NCBI GenBank assembly: GCA_963728895.1
Contig: CAVSLM010000004.1
Location: 1-64,000, forward strand
From: CAVSLM01 sp963728895
GTDB lineage: Bacteria > Pseudomonadota > Gammaproteobacteria > JBBQDK01
Length of the DNA stretch: 64,000 nt
Direction of reading: 5' to 3'
Under the pieces are notes generated by a model, which did no database searches, had not been told where the DNA came from, and saw only the letters and a list, made by a program, of their open reading frames with translations. Position 1 is the stretch's first letter. Each line of letters begins with the position of its first letter. Positions 1-9,760 of this stretch are shown piece after piece. The translations under genes were made by a program, and so were the position numbers.

Positions 1-74
1 CTCGGTACCAGCTCGCGAGTGAGGAAGGTCTTTCCGCAGACGCCGCAAACGCGCCGCTCGTTTCGCCTGTTCAT
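1..74 (-). CDS. Partial zinc-finger-like protein, N-terminus only
   Basis: The reverse strand reads from an ATG at 74 to the window edge and gives 24 residues: MNRRNERRVCGVCGKTF then LTRELVP. The C-x2-C pair followed by GKTF resembles the first half of a zinc knuckle or ribbon. The rest of the gene lies outside the window, so neither fold nor function can be assigned. The next gene upstream on the same strand ends at 147. Confidence 0.4.
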   Translation of the reverse strand, partial: MNRRNERRVCGVCGKTFLTRELVP

Positions 75-146
75 ACCGAAACTTTCTGACAATCCTTGTA
101 TATGAGTGTCCGTGGCCGAATAGGGCTGATGAACCCCGGATAACCG

Positions 147-617
147 TCATCCAGTGGCGGGCGGACCGCGGGGCTCGGGCGGAGGGATCTTGCCGCGGAT
201 CTCTCCGCCGGGATGGGCATCACTGGTCACGTTCACATATAACCGTCCTTCCTGGTAGCTGGCGTACTGCGAGTCTGAAAGCACCGCGCGCGCGGGTAGC
301 ACCCACCTGCCCGTGGAGACCCTGGTGAAGGACACAACCACCGGTCCACTGGTGCCCGGAGCCCCTTCGTGGATGTGTGCCGCAGTGGCATCCAGCCCGG
401 ACGTGATCAGTTCGCCGCGCACCGAGCGATCGGGCAGTACCGTAATGTACGCGCTTCCCGTGGCTGACGTTCGCACCGGGGGGCTTTCCGCGTTGCCGGT
501 GAGCAGCACGCTCGAATGCTGCGGCAGACCCGGGCCCGCGCAAGCGCCAAGTGCCAGCAGTGCGCCGACCAGGATGTCCTGGAGCCGCCGGCCGGTTGGT
601 CTGTTCAGTGCGCTCAT
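147..617 (-). CDS. CHRD-domain lipoprotein
   Basis: Predicted secreted lipoprotein of 156 residues. From the ATG at 617 the N-terminus has a short basic stretch, a hydrophobic run (LVGALLALGAC) and a lipobox-like LGAC, so Cys becomes the lipidated first residue. The remainder is a single CHRD domain: the family signatures AAHIHEGAPG and GGEIRGKI are visible, with the LYVNVTSDAHPGGEIRG block near the C-terminus. CHRD domains are beta-rich extracellular modules first seen in chordin; their bacterial role is unknown. The start at 617 is preferred over the longer frame at 668 because an AGGAG lies just upstream and the signal peptide then begins properly. It sits beside a suspected assembly break, so its link to the genes at 1.1 kb and beyond is doubtful. 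Confidence 0.8.
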   Translation of the reverse strand: MSALNRPTGRRLQDILVGALLALGACAGPGLPQHSSVLLTGNAESPPVRTSATGSAYITVLPDRSVRGELITSGLDATAAHIHEGAPGTSGPVVVSFTRVSTGRWVLPARAVLSDSQYASYQEGRLYVNVTSDAHPGGEIRGKIPPPEPRGPPATG

Positions 618-933
618 CGTGCTCTCCTGGCACGCGGTCGCGCGCGCCCAGACAAGCTTTCGCTCCACACGAGCGGGGTCTCAGGGCCGATGCCCTCGCT
701 CGTCGATGCGCCCGTAGAGTCCGTACTGCTCGTCGCCCGTTCTGCAGCGAAGAACCGGGTGTAGTCGGGCGGCTCGGCAAAGCCGCTACCGAAGGCGAGC
801 CCTCGCGGGCCGCGGTCTGCACAAGTTTGCCGTCTTCGACGCTCAAAGGACCATCGACATCGCTGGATTGTAGGTCGCAGACTTTGGTCCGTCCGCCTCC
901 AAAGTTTCGGACAAGCGGGTGATCCTAGTCCGA

Positions 934-1043
<110 letters not shown>

Positions 1044-1152
1044 CTAGAAAAGTGACGCGACGTGGGTGCGGCGCTTTTGCCGACGCGTCAGCAAGAGAAA
1101 GTGAGAGTTACCCCCGCAGCGAGGTTTGTAGCCGCTGCTTCGGCACACCGCC

Positions 1153-3164
1153 TCAGGCAGCGAGCCCTGAGTGGCGCAGCAGCGCGTCGATGGTGGGCTC
1201 GCGGCCGCGGAATTCGACGAACAGCTCCATGGGATCGCGGGAGCCGCCCTGCTCCAGGATCGAGCCAGAAACTGCACGCCGGTCTCGCGATCGAAGGCCG
1301 TTCTCCTCGAACTTGGCAAAGGCGTCGCGGACAGCACCTCGGCCCATTTGTAGCTGTAATATCCCGCGGCATAGCCCCCGGCGAAAACATGCGAGAAGCT
1401 GTGCGGAAAGCGGTTGAAGGAAGGCGGCCGGAGCACTGCCACTTCTTCCCGGACCTCGTCCAGGATCTCCTATATGCGTCCGCCCCTCTCAGGCTCGTAT
1501 TCCAGATGCAACCGGAAATCGAACAGGGCGAATTCGAGCTGGCGCACCATGTGCATTCCCGATTGGAAGTTCTTGCCGCCACCATCCGCTGGAACAGCTC
1601 CTCCGGCAGCGGCTCGCCGCTCTGATAGTGGCCGGATATGAGCGCTATGGCCTCGCGCTCCCAGCACCAGTTCTCCATGAATTGGCTGGGCAGCTCCACC
1701 GCGTCCCAGGGCACGCCGTTGATGCCCGCGACGCTGGGAAATCGACCCGGGTCAGCATCTGGTGCAGGCCGTGCCCGAATTCATGGAACAGCGTGATCAC
1801 CTCGTCATGGGTGAACAGCGCGGGGCGTCGCCGACCGGCGGCGACAAGTTGCAGGTGAGGTAAGCCACGGGGTGCTGCAACCGACGCCCCGCGCTTGCGG
1901 TGCGGCACTCGTCCATCCAGGCGCCGCCGCGCTTGTTGGGGCGCGCGTAGAGGTCCAGAAAAAACTCACCGCGCAGCTCGCCACTGCGATCGAAGATGCG
2001 GAAGAACCGCACATCCTGGTGCCAGATCTCCACGCCCTCGGCCTCCTCGATGTGCAGCCCATATAGCTTCTCCAGCAGCTCGAACAGTCCTTGCAGTACC
2101 CGGGCCTCAGGGAAGTAAGGCTTGAGGTCTTCCCGGGATAGGGAATACTTGTGCTGGCGCAGCTTCTCCGAGTAGTAGCCGATGTCCCAGGCATCCAAGC
2201 TCTCCAGGCCGAATTGGTCACGCGCGAACGCGCGCAACTCCTCGAACTCGCCCGGTGCCGGGCAGCGAGCGCCGGGCCATGTCATGCAGGAATTCCAGCA
2301 CCCGCTCGGGGTCGCCGCCATCTTGGTAGCGAGCGAGCGATCCGCATAGCTTGCAAACCCCGTGATCTGCGCAGCTCGTGGCGCAGCGCCAGGATACGCT
2401 CCATCCTCGCTGTTGTCCCAGCGTCCGGCCGTCGGCCCCTGATCCGAGGCGCGGGTGACATAAGCCTCATACATCTCGCGGCGCAGCTCGCGATTGTCCG
2501 CATAGGTGATCAGCGGAAATAAGACGGAAAGTCCAGTGTGAATACCCAGCCTTCCAGTCCCTTGCGCTGCGCCTCCTGATGCGCCATCTCGCGGGCGGAT
2601 CGGGCATGCCCGCGAGCTCCTGCCCATCGGTGATGTGCTTATGCCAGCCGTTGGTGGCGTCGAGCAGGTTCTCCTCGAACTGGCTGGCGAGCCGCGATAG
2701 CTCCTGCTGTACGGCCTTGTAGCGCGCCTGATCCTCGGGGTCAGTCACGCCCGCCAGGCGGAAATCGCGCAAGGCGTTGTCCACGATCTTGCGCTGCGCC
2801 GCATCGAGCTTTGGATACTCCGGGCCTTCGGCGATGGTTCGTATAGCGCGAAAGCGGTTCTGGCCCATTTCGGTGGCATACGCGCTGAGCTTGGGCAGGC
2901 AGGCGTTGTAGGCTGCGCGCAGGGCTTCGGAATCCATGACCGCGTTCAGATGCCTGACCGGCGACCATATCCTGTTGAGCCGGTCATCCATATCCTCTAA
3001 AGGCTGGACAAGGCTATTCCAGCTATGGGACCCTCCCGAGCCTAGCAGTGCGGCCAAGCGCGCGCGGTTCTGGGCCAACACCTGGTCCAGCGCAGGCTCG
3101 ACGTGCTCGGCCCGGATCGCGGAGAAGCCGGCAAGCCGCTCATGTCGAGCAGAGGATTTTCCAT
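1153..3164 (-). pseudogene. prlC: Oligopeptidase A (M3 peptidase), heavily frameshifted
   Basis: M3-family zinc metallopeptidase that degrades short peptides, including cleaved signal peptides, in the cytoplasm. The start MENPLLDMSGLPA at 3164 and the end LRHSGLAA with stop at 1153 span about 670 codons, the normal length of OpdA/PrlC (about 680). Recognisable blocks lie in changing frames: LAQNRARLAALL, ATEMGQN with RTIAEGPEYPKLDAAQRKI, then PLITYADNRELRREMYEAY, SLATKMAATP, GYYSEKLRQHKYSLSREDLK, the zinc-binding HEFGH with LFHEFGHGLHQML, ELPSQFMENWCWE, FAGGYAAGYYSYKWAEVL and the C-terminal tail. I count about ten frame changes, near 3130, 2600, 2525, 2420, 2370, 2310, 1890, 1735, 1600, 1440 and 1350. 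Because all conserved blocks are present and in order, sequence error next to the homopolymer block is at least as likely as true decay. Confidence 0.85.
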
Positions 3165-3299
3165 GGTGCTGCTGTCCGGAGATATAATGGAGAGTAAAGC
3201 AAGTCTAGGGACGCGCGCGCCCTTGGCAACGGGGGCGTCAATAAGCTGAGCTATACTACCCGGAACCGGCCCAGCGCACCAATTCCGAGAAACCACTCC

Positions 3300-4645
3300 A
3301 TGAGCAAGCATTACGATCTCATCGCTATCGGTGCCGGCAGCGGCGGGCTTTCAGTCACTGAGAGGGCGGCCCACTACGGGGCCCGGTGCGCCGTGATGGA
3401 GACGGAGCGGCTGGGAGGCACTTGCGTGAACCGCGGCTGCGTCCCCAAAAAGGTCATGTGGTATGCGGCGAGCCTTGCCCATGCTGTGGAAGATGCGCGC
3501 GGCTATGGATGCGCCGAGTCTCGGAGGACAGGACTGGGCGCAATTGAAGGCATCGCGCGACCGCTTTGTGAGTCATCTGAACGACTCCTACCGCAATTAC
3601 CTCGCCGATTCCAACGGGAGATCATCCGGGGCCTCGCGCGCTTCGTCGATGCTCGCACGCTGGAAGTGGAAGGAGAGCGCTACAGCGCGGACCATATCGT
3701 CGTCTGCTGCGGCAGCACCCCCTTCGTTCCCGCCATCCCCGGCGCGGAGCTCGGCATCACCTCCGACGGCTTCTTCGAGCTGGCGGAGCGGCCCCATCGC
3801 GTCGCCATGGCGGGCGGCGGGTACATGGCGGTGGAGCTCGCCGGGGTGTTGCATGCCATGGGCAGCGAAGTGATCCTGATGCTGCGGCGGACGAGGATTT
3901 CCTGACCAATTTCGACGACATGCTGCGCGAAGGGCTCATGGAGGAGATGCTCAACGAGGGCATGGACATTCTGGCGAGCAGCCAGGTGCGCGCGCTGGAG
4001 GGCAGCGAGGGCGCTCTGACGGTGCACTGCGACCGCGGTCTGGATCTGTCCGGGTTCGATACGCTGTTGTGGGCCGTCGGACGCGCGCCGCGCACGGCGG
4101 ACCTGAACCTGGAGGCTGCCGGCGTCGCCACCGACCAGGCCGGCTACATCGTGACGGATGCGTGGCAGAACACCAATGTGCCCGGCATTTACGCCGTGGG
4201 CGATGTTACCGGACGTCCGGCCCTGACGCCGGTGGCGATCGCCGCCGCACGGCGGCTCGCCGATCGCCTGTTCGGCGGACGACCCGATCGCCGCCTCGAC
4301 TATGAGCTGGTCCCCACGGTGGTGTTTTCGCATCCGCCGATCGGCACCGTCGGCCTCAGCGAAGAGGCGGCGCGCGCACGGCACGGTGAGGCGGTGAAGG
4401 TCTATCAGACGCGCTTTACGCCCATGTACGACGCCCTGGCGGGAAATCCGCAGCAGACTGCCATGAAACTTGTGGCGGTCGGCGCACAGGAAAAGCTCGT
4501 CGGCTGCCACATCATCGGGCGTGGCGCCGACGAAATGCTTCAGGGCTTCGCGGTGGCGCTGCGTATGGGCGCCACCAAGAGCGATCTCGACGATACGATC
4601 GCCATCCACCCGACCAGCGCCGAAGAACTGGTCACCATGCGCTGA
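3300..4645 (+). pseudogene. gor: Glutathione reductase, three frameshifts
   Basis: FAD-dependent disulfide oxidoreductase that reduces glutathione disulfide with NADPH in the cytoplasm. The N-terminus has the FAD-binding GAGSGG, then the redox motif GGTCVNRGCVPKKVMWYAA with the C-x4-C pair; the sequence around it matches glutathione reductase rather than lipoamide dehydrogenase. The C-terminus carries HPTSAEELVTMR, the dimer-interface His-containing motif of this enzyme. The frame shifts by one base near 3510, returns near 3620 and shifts again near 3890. The bridging segment SLGGQDWAQLKASRDRFVSH is in a second frame. Corrected length is about 448 residues, normal for the family. The start at 3300 lies 136 bp from the oppositely oriented prlC start. 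Most probably a functional gene with base-call errors. Confidence 0.87.
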
Positions 4646-4679
4646 CCCCGCGCCGGCGCCCTCTGCAGGAGGCCTTGCC

Positions 4680-5210
4680 ATGATCCGCGCTTTTGGCGGT
4701 CATACACCCCGGATTGCGGACGACGCCTACGTCGACGACACCGCCCTGGTCATCGGCAACGTCGAGGTAGGTGCGGAATCATCCATCTGGCCCATGGCGA
4801 TAATTCGCGGGGACATCCATTCCATCCGCCTCGGTGCGCGTACCAACGTGCAGGACGGGAGCGTGCTGCACGTGACCCACGACAGCCGGTACGCCCCCGG
4901 GGGCCACGGTCTGGTCCTCGGTAGTAACGTGACCATCGGTCACCGTGTCGTCCTGCATGGCTGCACCATCGGCGATGGCTGTCTCATCGGGATGGGGGCG
5001 GTTCTGATGGACGGTAGCCACGTGCATCCGCAGACCATGGTCGGCGCCGGCAGCCTGGTTCCCCCCGGAACGGAGCTCGATGGTGGCTTGTGGCTCGGCA
5101 GCCCGGTGCGGCGGGTGCGGGATCTGCGCCCCCAAGAGCTGGAATATCTTGACTACGTCGCCGCCCACTATGTAAAACTGCAGCAAGCCCACAGGGGCGA
5201 CCGCAAATAA
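4680..5210 (+). CDS. Gamma-class carbonic anhydrase family protein
   Basis: Predicted 176-residue left-handed beta-helix protein of the YrdA/PaaY type, trimeric, with a metal site at the subunit interface. Hexapeptide repeats run throughout (VIGNVEVGAESSIWP, LGSNVTIGHRVVLHGCTIG, CLIGMGAVLMDGS). The three metal-ligand histidines fit HVTHD, TIGHRVVLHG. Family members may hydrate CO2 or act as acyl- or thioester-related enzymes, so the exact activity is open. The start is the ATG at 4680, preceded by GCAGGAGG about 7 bases upstream. It follows gor by 34 bp in the same direction. In E. coli yrdA sits close to aroE and tsaC; here aroE is also close, on the other strand. Confidence 0.9.
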   Translation: MIRAFGGHTPRIADDAYVDDTALVIGNVEVGAESSIWPMAIIRGDIHSIRLGARTNVQDGSVLHVTHDSRYAPGGHGLVLGSNVTIGHRVVLHGCTIGDGCLIGMGAVLMDGSHVHPQTMVGAGSLVPPGTELDGGLWLGSPVRRVRDLRPQELEYLDYVAAHYVKLQQAHRGDRK

Positions 5211-5333
5211 TGAATAAGGATCGCTTGCCGAACCGTGGCTCCAGGGAATGGCGCCGCGTCCGGCCGCGACGTGCAGCCGAGCGTTGCGCGCGCGTGGCGA
5301 TCCCGGCAACCAGGGAGAGGAGCGGGATCCGTG

Positions 5334-5726
5334 ATGATTTTGATTGGAAATCTTCAGGACGAAACCATTGTGCAGGAGCTGACACAGTTGTTCGCGCCCT
5401 TCGGGGAGAAGGCGCAGCTGCGCGTCCACCGAAAACGCGACCGCAGTGGTGCTCAAGTGTGCTATGCGCTGGCAACCATAGCTTCTGCGAACCTTGCGCG
5501 TAAGCTCAGCGCCAGGGTGGCTCGCCTGGGCAGGCGCGGGCACCGGCCGGTTGTCCGCGAATTCGTATACCGGGCGTGCGGCAATGAACGTCGGGCCCTG
5601 GATTGGCGGCAGAAGCCGTGGGCGAACCCCGAGCGGCGTCAGGGCGAGCGCCGCACCAGCGAAAACGACGGGAAGACCATGGCGCCCGTCAGGCGGCGTG
5701 CATTTCTCGCCGCAGCGTCTCGATAA
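5334..5726 (+). CDS. Small RRM-type RNA-binding protein
   Basis: Unnamed 130-residue protein. The N-terminus MMILIGNLQDETIVQELTQL matches the RNP2 strand and first helix of an RNA recognition motif, and the following FGEKAQLRVHRKRDRSGAQ matches the second strand region. The C-terminal 45 residues are very basic and low complexity (RRQGERRTSENDGK), consistent with RNA contact. The ATG at 5334 was chosen because the RRM begins there and AGGAG lies upstream; longer in-frame starts add no domain. It is the third gene in the gor / carbonic anhydrase direction. Its 3' end overlaps the convergent aroE by 38 bp (5689-5726). RNP1 is weak, so RNA binding is a family-based inference. Confidence 0.65.
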   Translation: MILIGNLQDETIVQELTQLFAPFGEKAQLRVHRKRDRSGAQVCYALATIASANLARKLSARVARLGRRGHRPVVREFVYRACGNERRALDWRQKPWANPERRQGERRTSENDGKTMAPVRRRAFLAAASR

Positions 5727-6537
5727 CCGGCCCGCTGTCGGGCCGCAATCCGCGCCATAACAGGAACGACTCCGCGGCCTGCTCTACGAGCATTCCCAGC
5801 CCGTCCAGGGAATGCGAGGCGCCGTGCCGCGCACCCCAGCGCAGAAACGGGGTGGGAACCGCAGCATACATCAGGTCATAGCACCACCCGCCGCTCTGCA
5901 GGGCGTTTTCCGGAAGGTCCGGCAAGGCGCCTTCCAGGCTGGCGGCCGTGGCGTTGATGATGAGGTCGAAGCGCTCCCCCGCCAGTTCTTTCAGCCCGCA
6001 CCCGTGCACGGGCCCCAGCTCCGCGAACCGTTCGGCAAGCAGTCGCGCCTTGTCCGCGGTCCGATTGGCGATTACGATGGCTTTCGGATGTTCTGTAAGT
6101 AGCGGCTCGAGGATGCCGCGTGCAGCACCTCCCGCCCCCAATAACAGTACCCGGATTCCGGTGAGGCACACTCGGTTGTTGGCCGTGAGGTCCCGCACCA
6201 GCCCGATTCCGTCGGTGTTGTCGCCGTAACTCGTGCCGTCGGAACGGAACAGCAGCGTGTTGACGGCTCCGGCGCGTTGCGCGCGCGCGCTGCGCTCGTG
6301 CGCCAAGTCGAACGCCTGCTGCTTGAAGGGCACTGTAACGTTGGCTCCCCTACCGCCGGCCATATGGAATGCATCGAGTGCTGCGGCGAAGTCGTCGATC
6401 GGCGTCAAAATGGCGTCGTAGGTCAGTTCCTGTTCGGTCTGGGCCGCGAACAGGGCGTGGATACGGGGCGACTTGCTGTGCGCAACAGGGTTGCCAAATA
6501 CGGCGTAGCGGTCGGGCGGCGACGCGGAGGCACTCAT
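5689..6537 (-). CDS. aroE: Shikimate dehydrogenase (NADP+)
   Basis: Catalyses the fourth step of the shikimate pathway, reducing 3-dehydroshikimate to shikimate with NADPH. Counting from the ATG at 6537 (282 residues), substrate-binding GNPVAHSKSP is at 15-24, the catalytic Lys lies in NVTVPFK (Lys72) and the catalytic Asp in GDNTDG (Asp108). The NADP-binding glycine loop GAGGAARG is at 134-141 and NRTADKARLL follows as the phosphate-binding NRT motif. The longer frame starting at 6576 adds residues without homology. The gene is divergent from the DUF6502 gene at 6664 and overlaps the RRM gene at its 3' end. Confidence 0.95.
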   Translation of the reverse strand: MSASASPPDRYAVFGNPVAHSKSPRIHALFAAQTEQELTYDAILTPIDDFAAALDAFHMAGGRGANVTVPFKQQAFDLAHERSARAQRAGAVNTLLFRSDGTSYGDNTDGIGLVRDLTANNRVCLTGIRVLLLGAGGAARGILEPLLTEHPKAIVIANRTADKARLLAERFAELGPVHGCGLKELAGERFDLIINATAASLEGALPDLPENALQSGGWCYDLMYAAVPTPFLRWGARHGASHSLDGLGMLVEQAAESFLLWRGLRPDSGPVIETLRREMHAA

Positions 6538-6663
6538 TGGCTGACTTCGAAAGAAGGAATCTGGCGATGATAGCACTCGGAGGCGGTGGCGGATCGCCCA
6601 GCCGTTTGCGGCATGCTCGAGGCATTGACAGCCCCCAAGGGTGGGAATAGTTTCCCAATTAGT

Positions 6664-7503
6664 ATGCAGTACCGTCTAGAAAAAGCCTTGAACACGGCGG
6701 TTTTGCGGCTGCTCCGACCGCTGGTGCGGGTACTGCTACGCAACGGCGTCCCTTTCGGCGCCTTTTCGGATCTGGCGAAGGCGGTGTACGTCGATATTGC
6801 CACCCGCGATTTCCCCATTGCGGGGCGCAAGCAGAGTATCTCCCGCGTGTCCGTGCTTACCGGACTTTCGCGCAAGGAGGTGCTGCGCGTGCAGCGCTTG
6901 GGCACGCCCGAGGACCACACCATCGCCGACCGCTACAATCGGGCCGCCCGCACCATCAGTGGCTGGGTGCGCGACCGTGACTTCGCCGACGTCAGCGGCG
7001 CGCCGTCCGCCCTGCCCATCGACGGTGTGACGGCAAGCTTCAGTGCTCTCGTCAAGCGGTACGGCGGCGACGTCCCAATGCGTGCCGTGCTCGACGAGTT
7101 GCTACGTGTCGGGGCGCTGGAGCGACTCGAGGACGGGCGGGTACACCTGCTCACCCGCGCCTACGTCCCTGGCACCGGAGAGGAAGAGAAACTGGACATT
7201 CTCGGCCGGGACGTGGCCGAGCTCATTTCCACGATTGATCACAACCTGCGCGAGGACCGGCCCTATCCGCTGTTTCAGCGCAAGGCGAGCTACGACAATC
7301 TTCCCCAGGAAACATTACCGGATTTGCGGGCACTGATCGCCAGAAGGGGCCAGGAGCTGCTGGAAGAACTCGACGACTGGATGGCCGCACACGATCGTGA
7401 CCTCAATCCGTCGGTGGCGGGCACCGGCCGCAAGCGTGCATCGATCGGCGTGTACTACTTCGAAGGCGATGTTTCACTGGAGAACCCGCATGAGACCGAC
7501 TAG
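6664..7503 (+). CDS. DUF6502 family protein
   Basis: Cytoplasmic protein of 279 residues, recognised as the DUF6502 family by its N-terminal helical block (LRPLVRVLLRNGVPFGAFSD followed by LAKAVYVDIA) and by the SRVSVLTGLSRKEVLRV segment. That segment looks like a winged-helix or helix-turn-helix, so DNA binding is plausible but not shown. The middle (AVLDELLRVGALERLEDGRV) resembles a second small helical module. The C-terminal part is charged, with helices and RKRASIGVYYFEGD. Start at the ATG at 6664. Its last 14 bases overlap the start of the DUF5666 lipoprotein gene, so the two are probably translationally coupled. The cellular role is unknown. Confidence 0.75.
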   Translation: MQYRLEKALNTAVLRLLRPLVRVLLRNGVPFGAFSDLAKAVYVDIATRDFPIAGRKQSISRVSVLTGLSRKEVLRVQRLGTPEDHTIADRYNRAARTISGWVRDRDFADVSGAPSALPIDGVTASFSALVKRYGGDVPMRAVLDELLRVGALERLEDGRVHLLTRAYVPGTGEEEKLDILGRDVAELISTIDHNLREDRPYPLFQRKASYDNLPQETLPDLRALIARRGQELLEELDDWMAAHDRDLNPSVAGTGRKRASIGVYYFEGDVSLENPHETD

Positions 7504-8617
7504 TGCCCTCCCGTTGCTGGTGGTGGCTCTGGCCATCAGCGCCTGCAACGGCGGTACGATCGTGGCGGGCGGCGGCATCGGCGGGACCGGCATCAGCTTC
7601 GGCCCGATTGCGGGTTTCGGCAGCATTTTCGTCAACGATACGGAGTTCGACACAAGCGGCGCAACCATCGAAGTCGAGGACGAAGCCGATGGCCACGAGG
7701 AAAGCCTTCAGCTCGGCATGATGGTCACCGTGAACGGGACGATTTCTGCGGACGGCACGCGCGGCAGTGCCAATCGCATACGATTCAGCGACAACGTCGA
7801 AGGTGTCGTGACCGCGGCCGATCCGGTGACTGCGACTCTTACGGTCCTCGGCCAGTCGGTACTTGTAAACACCACGACCGTATTCGAGCTCGATCACGAT
7901 GAAAGCGCGCATGAGGCCGAAAGCACGCAGGCGTCGCAACGCGGCCCGCTCTATTTGCAATTCATCTCGGTCGGCGACATCGTGGAGGTGAGCGGTCCGG
8001 TCGACGCCGGAGGCGAAATCCTGGCGACCCGGATCGAGGCCAAGGGCACCGAATGTCTGGACGATCAGACAGAGCTTGAAATCAGGAGCACCGTAAAATC
8101 TCCCGATCTCAACGCCAAGACCTTTGTGCTGGGAGGAATGCAGGTCGATTACAGCGCCATCAGCGGCTTCGCACCCGTCGCAGGCGAGCTGGTCGAGGTC
8201 AGGAGCGGGGACTGCACGAGTGCCGCGACCGGCACTTTGCGCGTCAACTCCATCTCGGTGGACGACGAGCGCCTGGATGCCACCGAAGGCGACAAGATCG
8301 AACTGGACGGGTTCGTGGTCAATCTTTCCGGGAGCGCCCCCCGGTTGCGCTTCGAAATACGCGACCAGGTGGTGGTTACCAACGAGGCGACCGTATTCGG
8401 GGTCGGCACGGCTGGTGACATCGCCAACAACGTACACGTGGAAGTGAACGGGCTGGTGAACTCGAGCGGCGAGCTTATCGCGCGCAGCCTCTCGTTGGAA
8501 GAGTTAGCCGGTACGCATATTCCGCCCGTGCTTGCCGCATTCGCGGCGGGTATGGTGCCGGGCAGTGAAACCGTTCATCGCGCACGCAGCCAGTGCGCGG
8601 CACGTTTGGCGAAGTAG
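7490..8617 (+). CDS. DUF5666 family lipoprotein
   Basis: Predicted lipoprotein of 375 residues. The ATG at 7490 gives MRPTSALPLLVVALAISAC, a signal peptide ending in the lipobox ISAC. The mature protein starts with a glycine-rich GGGIGGTGISFGPIAGFGS stretch, then several beta-rich repeats of DUF5666 type (FVNDTEFDTSGATIEVED, RIRFSDNVEGVVTAADP, LGGMQVDYSAI, KIELDGFVVNL). These repeats resemble small OB-like barrels and are usually in exported proteins. Function is unknown. Overlaps the upstream DUF6502 gene by 14 bp, and its end overlaps the convergent hemB by 43 bp, so the last 14 or so residues share DNA with hemB. Confidence 0.8.
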   Translation: MRPTSALPLLVVALAISACNGGTIVAGGGIGGTGISFGPIAGFGSIFVNDTEFDTSGATIEVEDEADGHEESLQLGMMVTVNGTISADGTRGSANRIRFSDNVEGVVTAADPVTATLTVLGQSVLVNTTTVFELDHDESAHEAESTQASQRGPLYLQFISVGDIVEVSGPVDAGGEILATRIEAKGTECLDDQTELEIRSTVKSPDLNAKTFVLGGMQVDYSAISGFAPVAGELVEVRSGDCTSAATGTLRVNSISVDDERLDATEGDKIELDGFVVNLSGSAPRLRFEIRDQVVVTNEATVFGVGTAGDIANNVHVEVNGLVNSSGELIARSLSLEELAGTHIPPVLAAFAAGMVPGSETVHRARSQCAARLAK

Positions 8618-9588
8618 GTCAGGATTGCGTCGGCTCCGGCCCTCCGGATGGACAGTAGCGCCTCCAGCACCACTGCTCGCTCGTCGAGCCAGCCATTGCG
8701 GCTGGCGGCCATCAGCATCGCGTACTCTCCGCTCACCTGGTAGGCGAGCGTGGGCACGCCGAAGTGATCCTTCACGCGTCGCACGATGTCGAGATACGGC
8801 ATGGCCGGCTTGACCATGACCAGATCGGCACCCTCCTGCAGGTCGAGGGCCACCTCGTGCAGCGCTTCGTCCGAATTTGCAGGGTCCATCTGGTAACTGT
8901 ACTTGTTGCCGCCACCCAGATTGGCCGCGGATCCGACCGCGTCGCGGAACGGGCCGTAGAAACTCGACGCGTATTTTGCGGAATACGCAAGGATCCGCGT
9001 ATGGATGTGTCCCGCCGTCTCGAGTCCGTCTCGTATGGCACCGATGCGCCCGTCCATCATGTCCGAGGGAGCCACGACGTCCGCTCCGGCATCGGCATGC
9101 GACAGCGCCTGACGCACCAGCACGGCGACCGTCTCGTCGTTGAGCACGTAGCCTGAGCCGTCGATCAGGCCGTCCTGTCCGTGCGTGGTGAAGGGATCAA
9201 GGGCGATATCGGCGATCACACCCAGCTTCGGAAACGGCTCCTTCAGCGCTCGCACCGCACGCTGCGCCAGCCCCTCGGGATTGTATGCCTCCCGGGCGTC
9301 CTCACTCTTCTTCTCCGGCGGTGTGACGGGAAACAGCGCTACTGCCGCTACCCCCAAATCCACCAGCTCGGCAGCTTCTTCAATCAGCAAATCCACACTC
9401 AACCGGTCGACGCCGGGCATGGAGTCCACCGGTTCGCGCCGGCCGCTGCCGTCGAGGACAAACACTGGATAGATTAGGTCGCCGACGCTCAGTGTCGTCT
9501 CGCGCATCAAGCATCTCGAGAACTCGTCGCGCCGCATACGGCGCATGCGCGTACCCGGAAAGCCCGCGCGCTGAAACTCGTTGGTCAT
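8575..9588 (-). CDS. hemB: Delta-aminolevulinic acid dehydratase (porphobilinogen synthase)
   Basis: Condenses two 5-aminolevulinate molecules to porphobilinogen in tetrapyrrole synthesis. The 337-residue protein is full length. The two Schiff-base lysines are in YSAKYASSFYGPF (Lys205) and MVKPAMPYLD (Lys260). In the metal-site region it reads ALDPFTTHGQDG, lacking the cysteines of zinc-dependent enzymes, so it is the magnesium-type variant typical of Pseudomonas and many other bacteria. The ATG at 9588 has a GGGAGG about 8 bases upstream. It is divergent from the ArsS-like gene and overlaps the DUF5666 gene at the 3' end. hemF lies 8 kb away on the same strand. Confidence 0.96.
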   Translation of the reverse strand: MTNEFQRAGFPGTRMRRMRRDEFSRCLMRETTLSVGDLIYPVFVLDGSGRREPVDSMPGVDRLSVDLLIEEAAELVDLGVAAVALFPVTPPEKKSEDAREAYNPEGLAQRAVRALKEPFPKLGVIADIALDPFTTHGQDGLIDGSGYVLNDETVAVLVRQALSHADAGADVVAPSDMMDGRIGAIRDGLETAGHIHTRILAYSAKYASSFYGPFRDAVGSAANLGGGNKYSYQMDPANSDEALHEVALDLQEGADLVMVKPAMPYLDIVRRVKDHFGVPTLAYQVSGEYAMLMAASRNGWLDERAVVLEALLSIRRAGADAILTYFAKRAAHWLRAR

Positions 9589-9760
9589 GGTGCAACCTCC
9601 CGCAAAGTCGGGAGAAACGATACACTATCGGAGCGCACTCGGGCAGGCGTGCATCTTGCCTCGACCGGGTGTCGAGCAACAGACCGACATCGTGCCGCGA
9701 AGGGCCGCATTGGCGTTCCCCGTCCCTCCGCTCCCGATTACCTGGGCACGGGGCCACACC

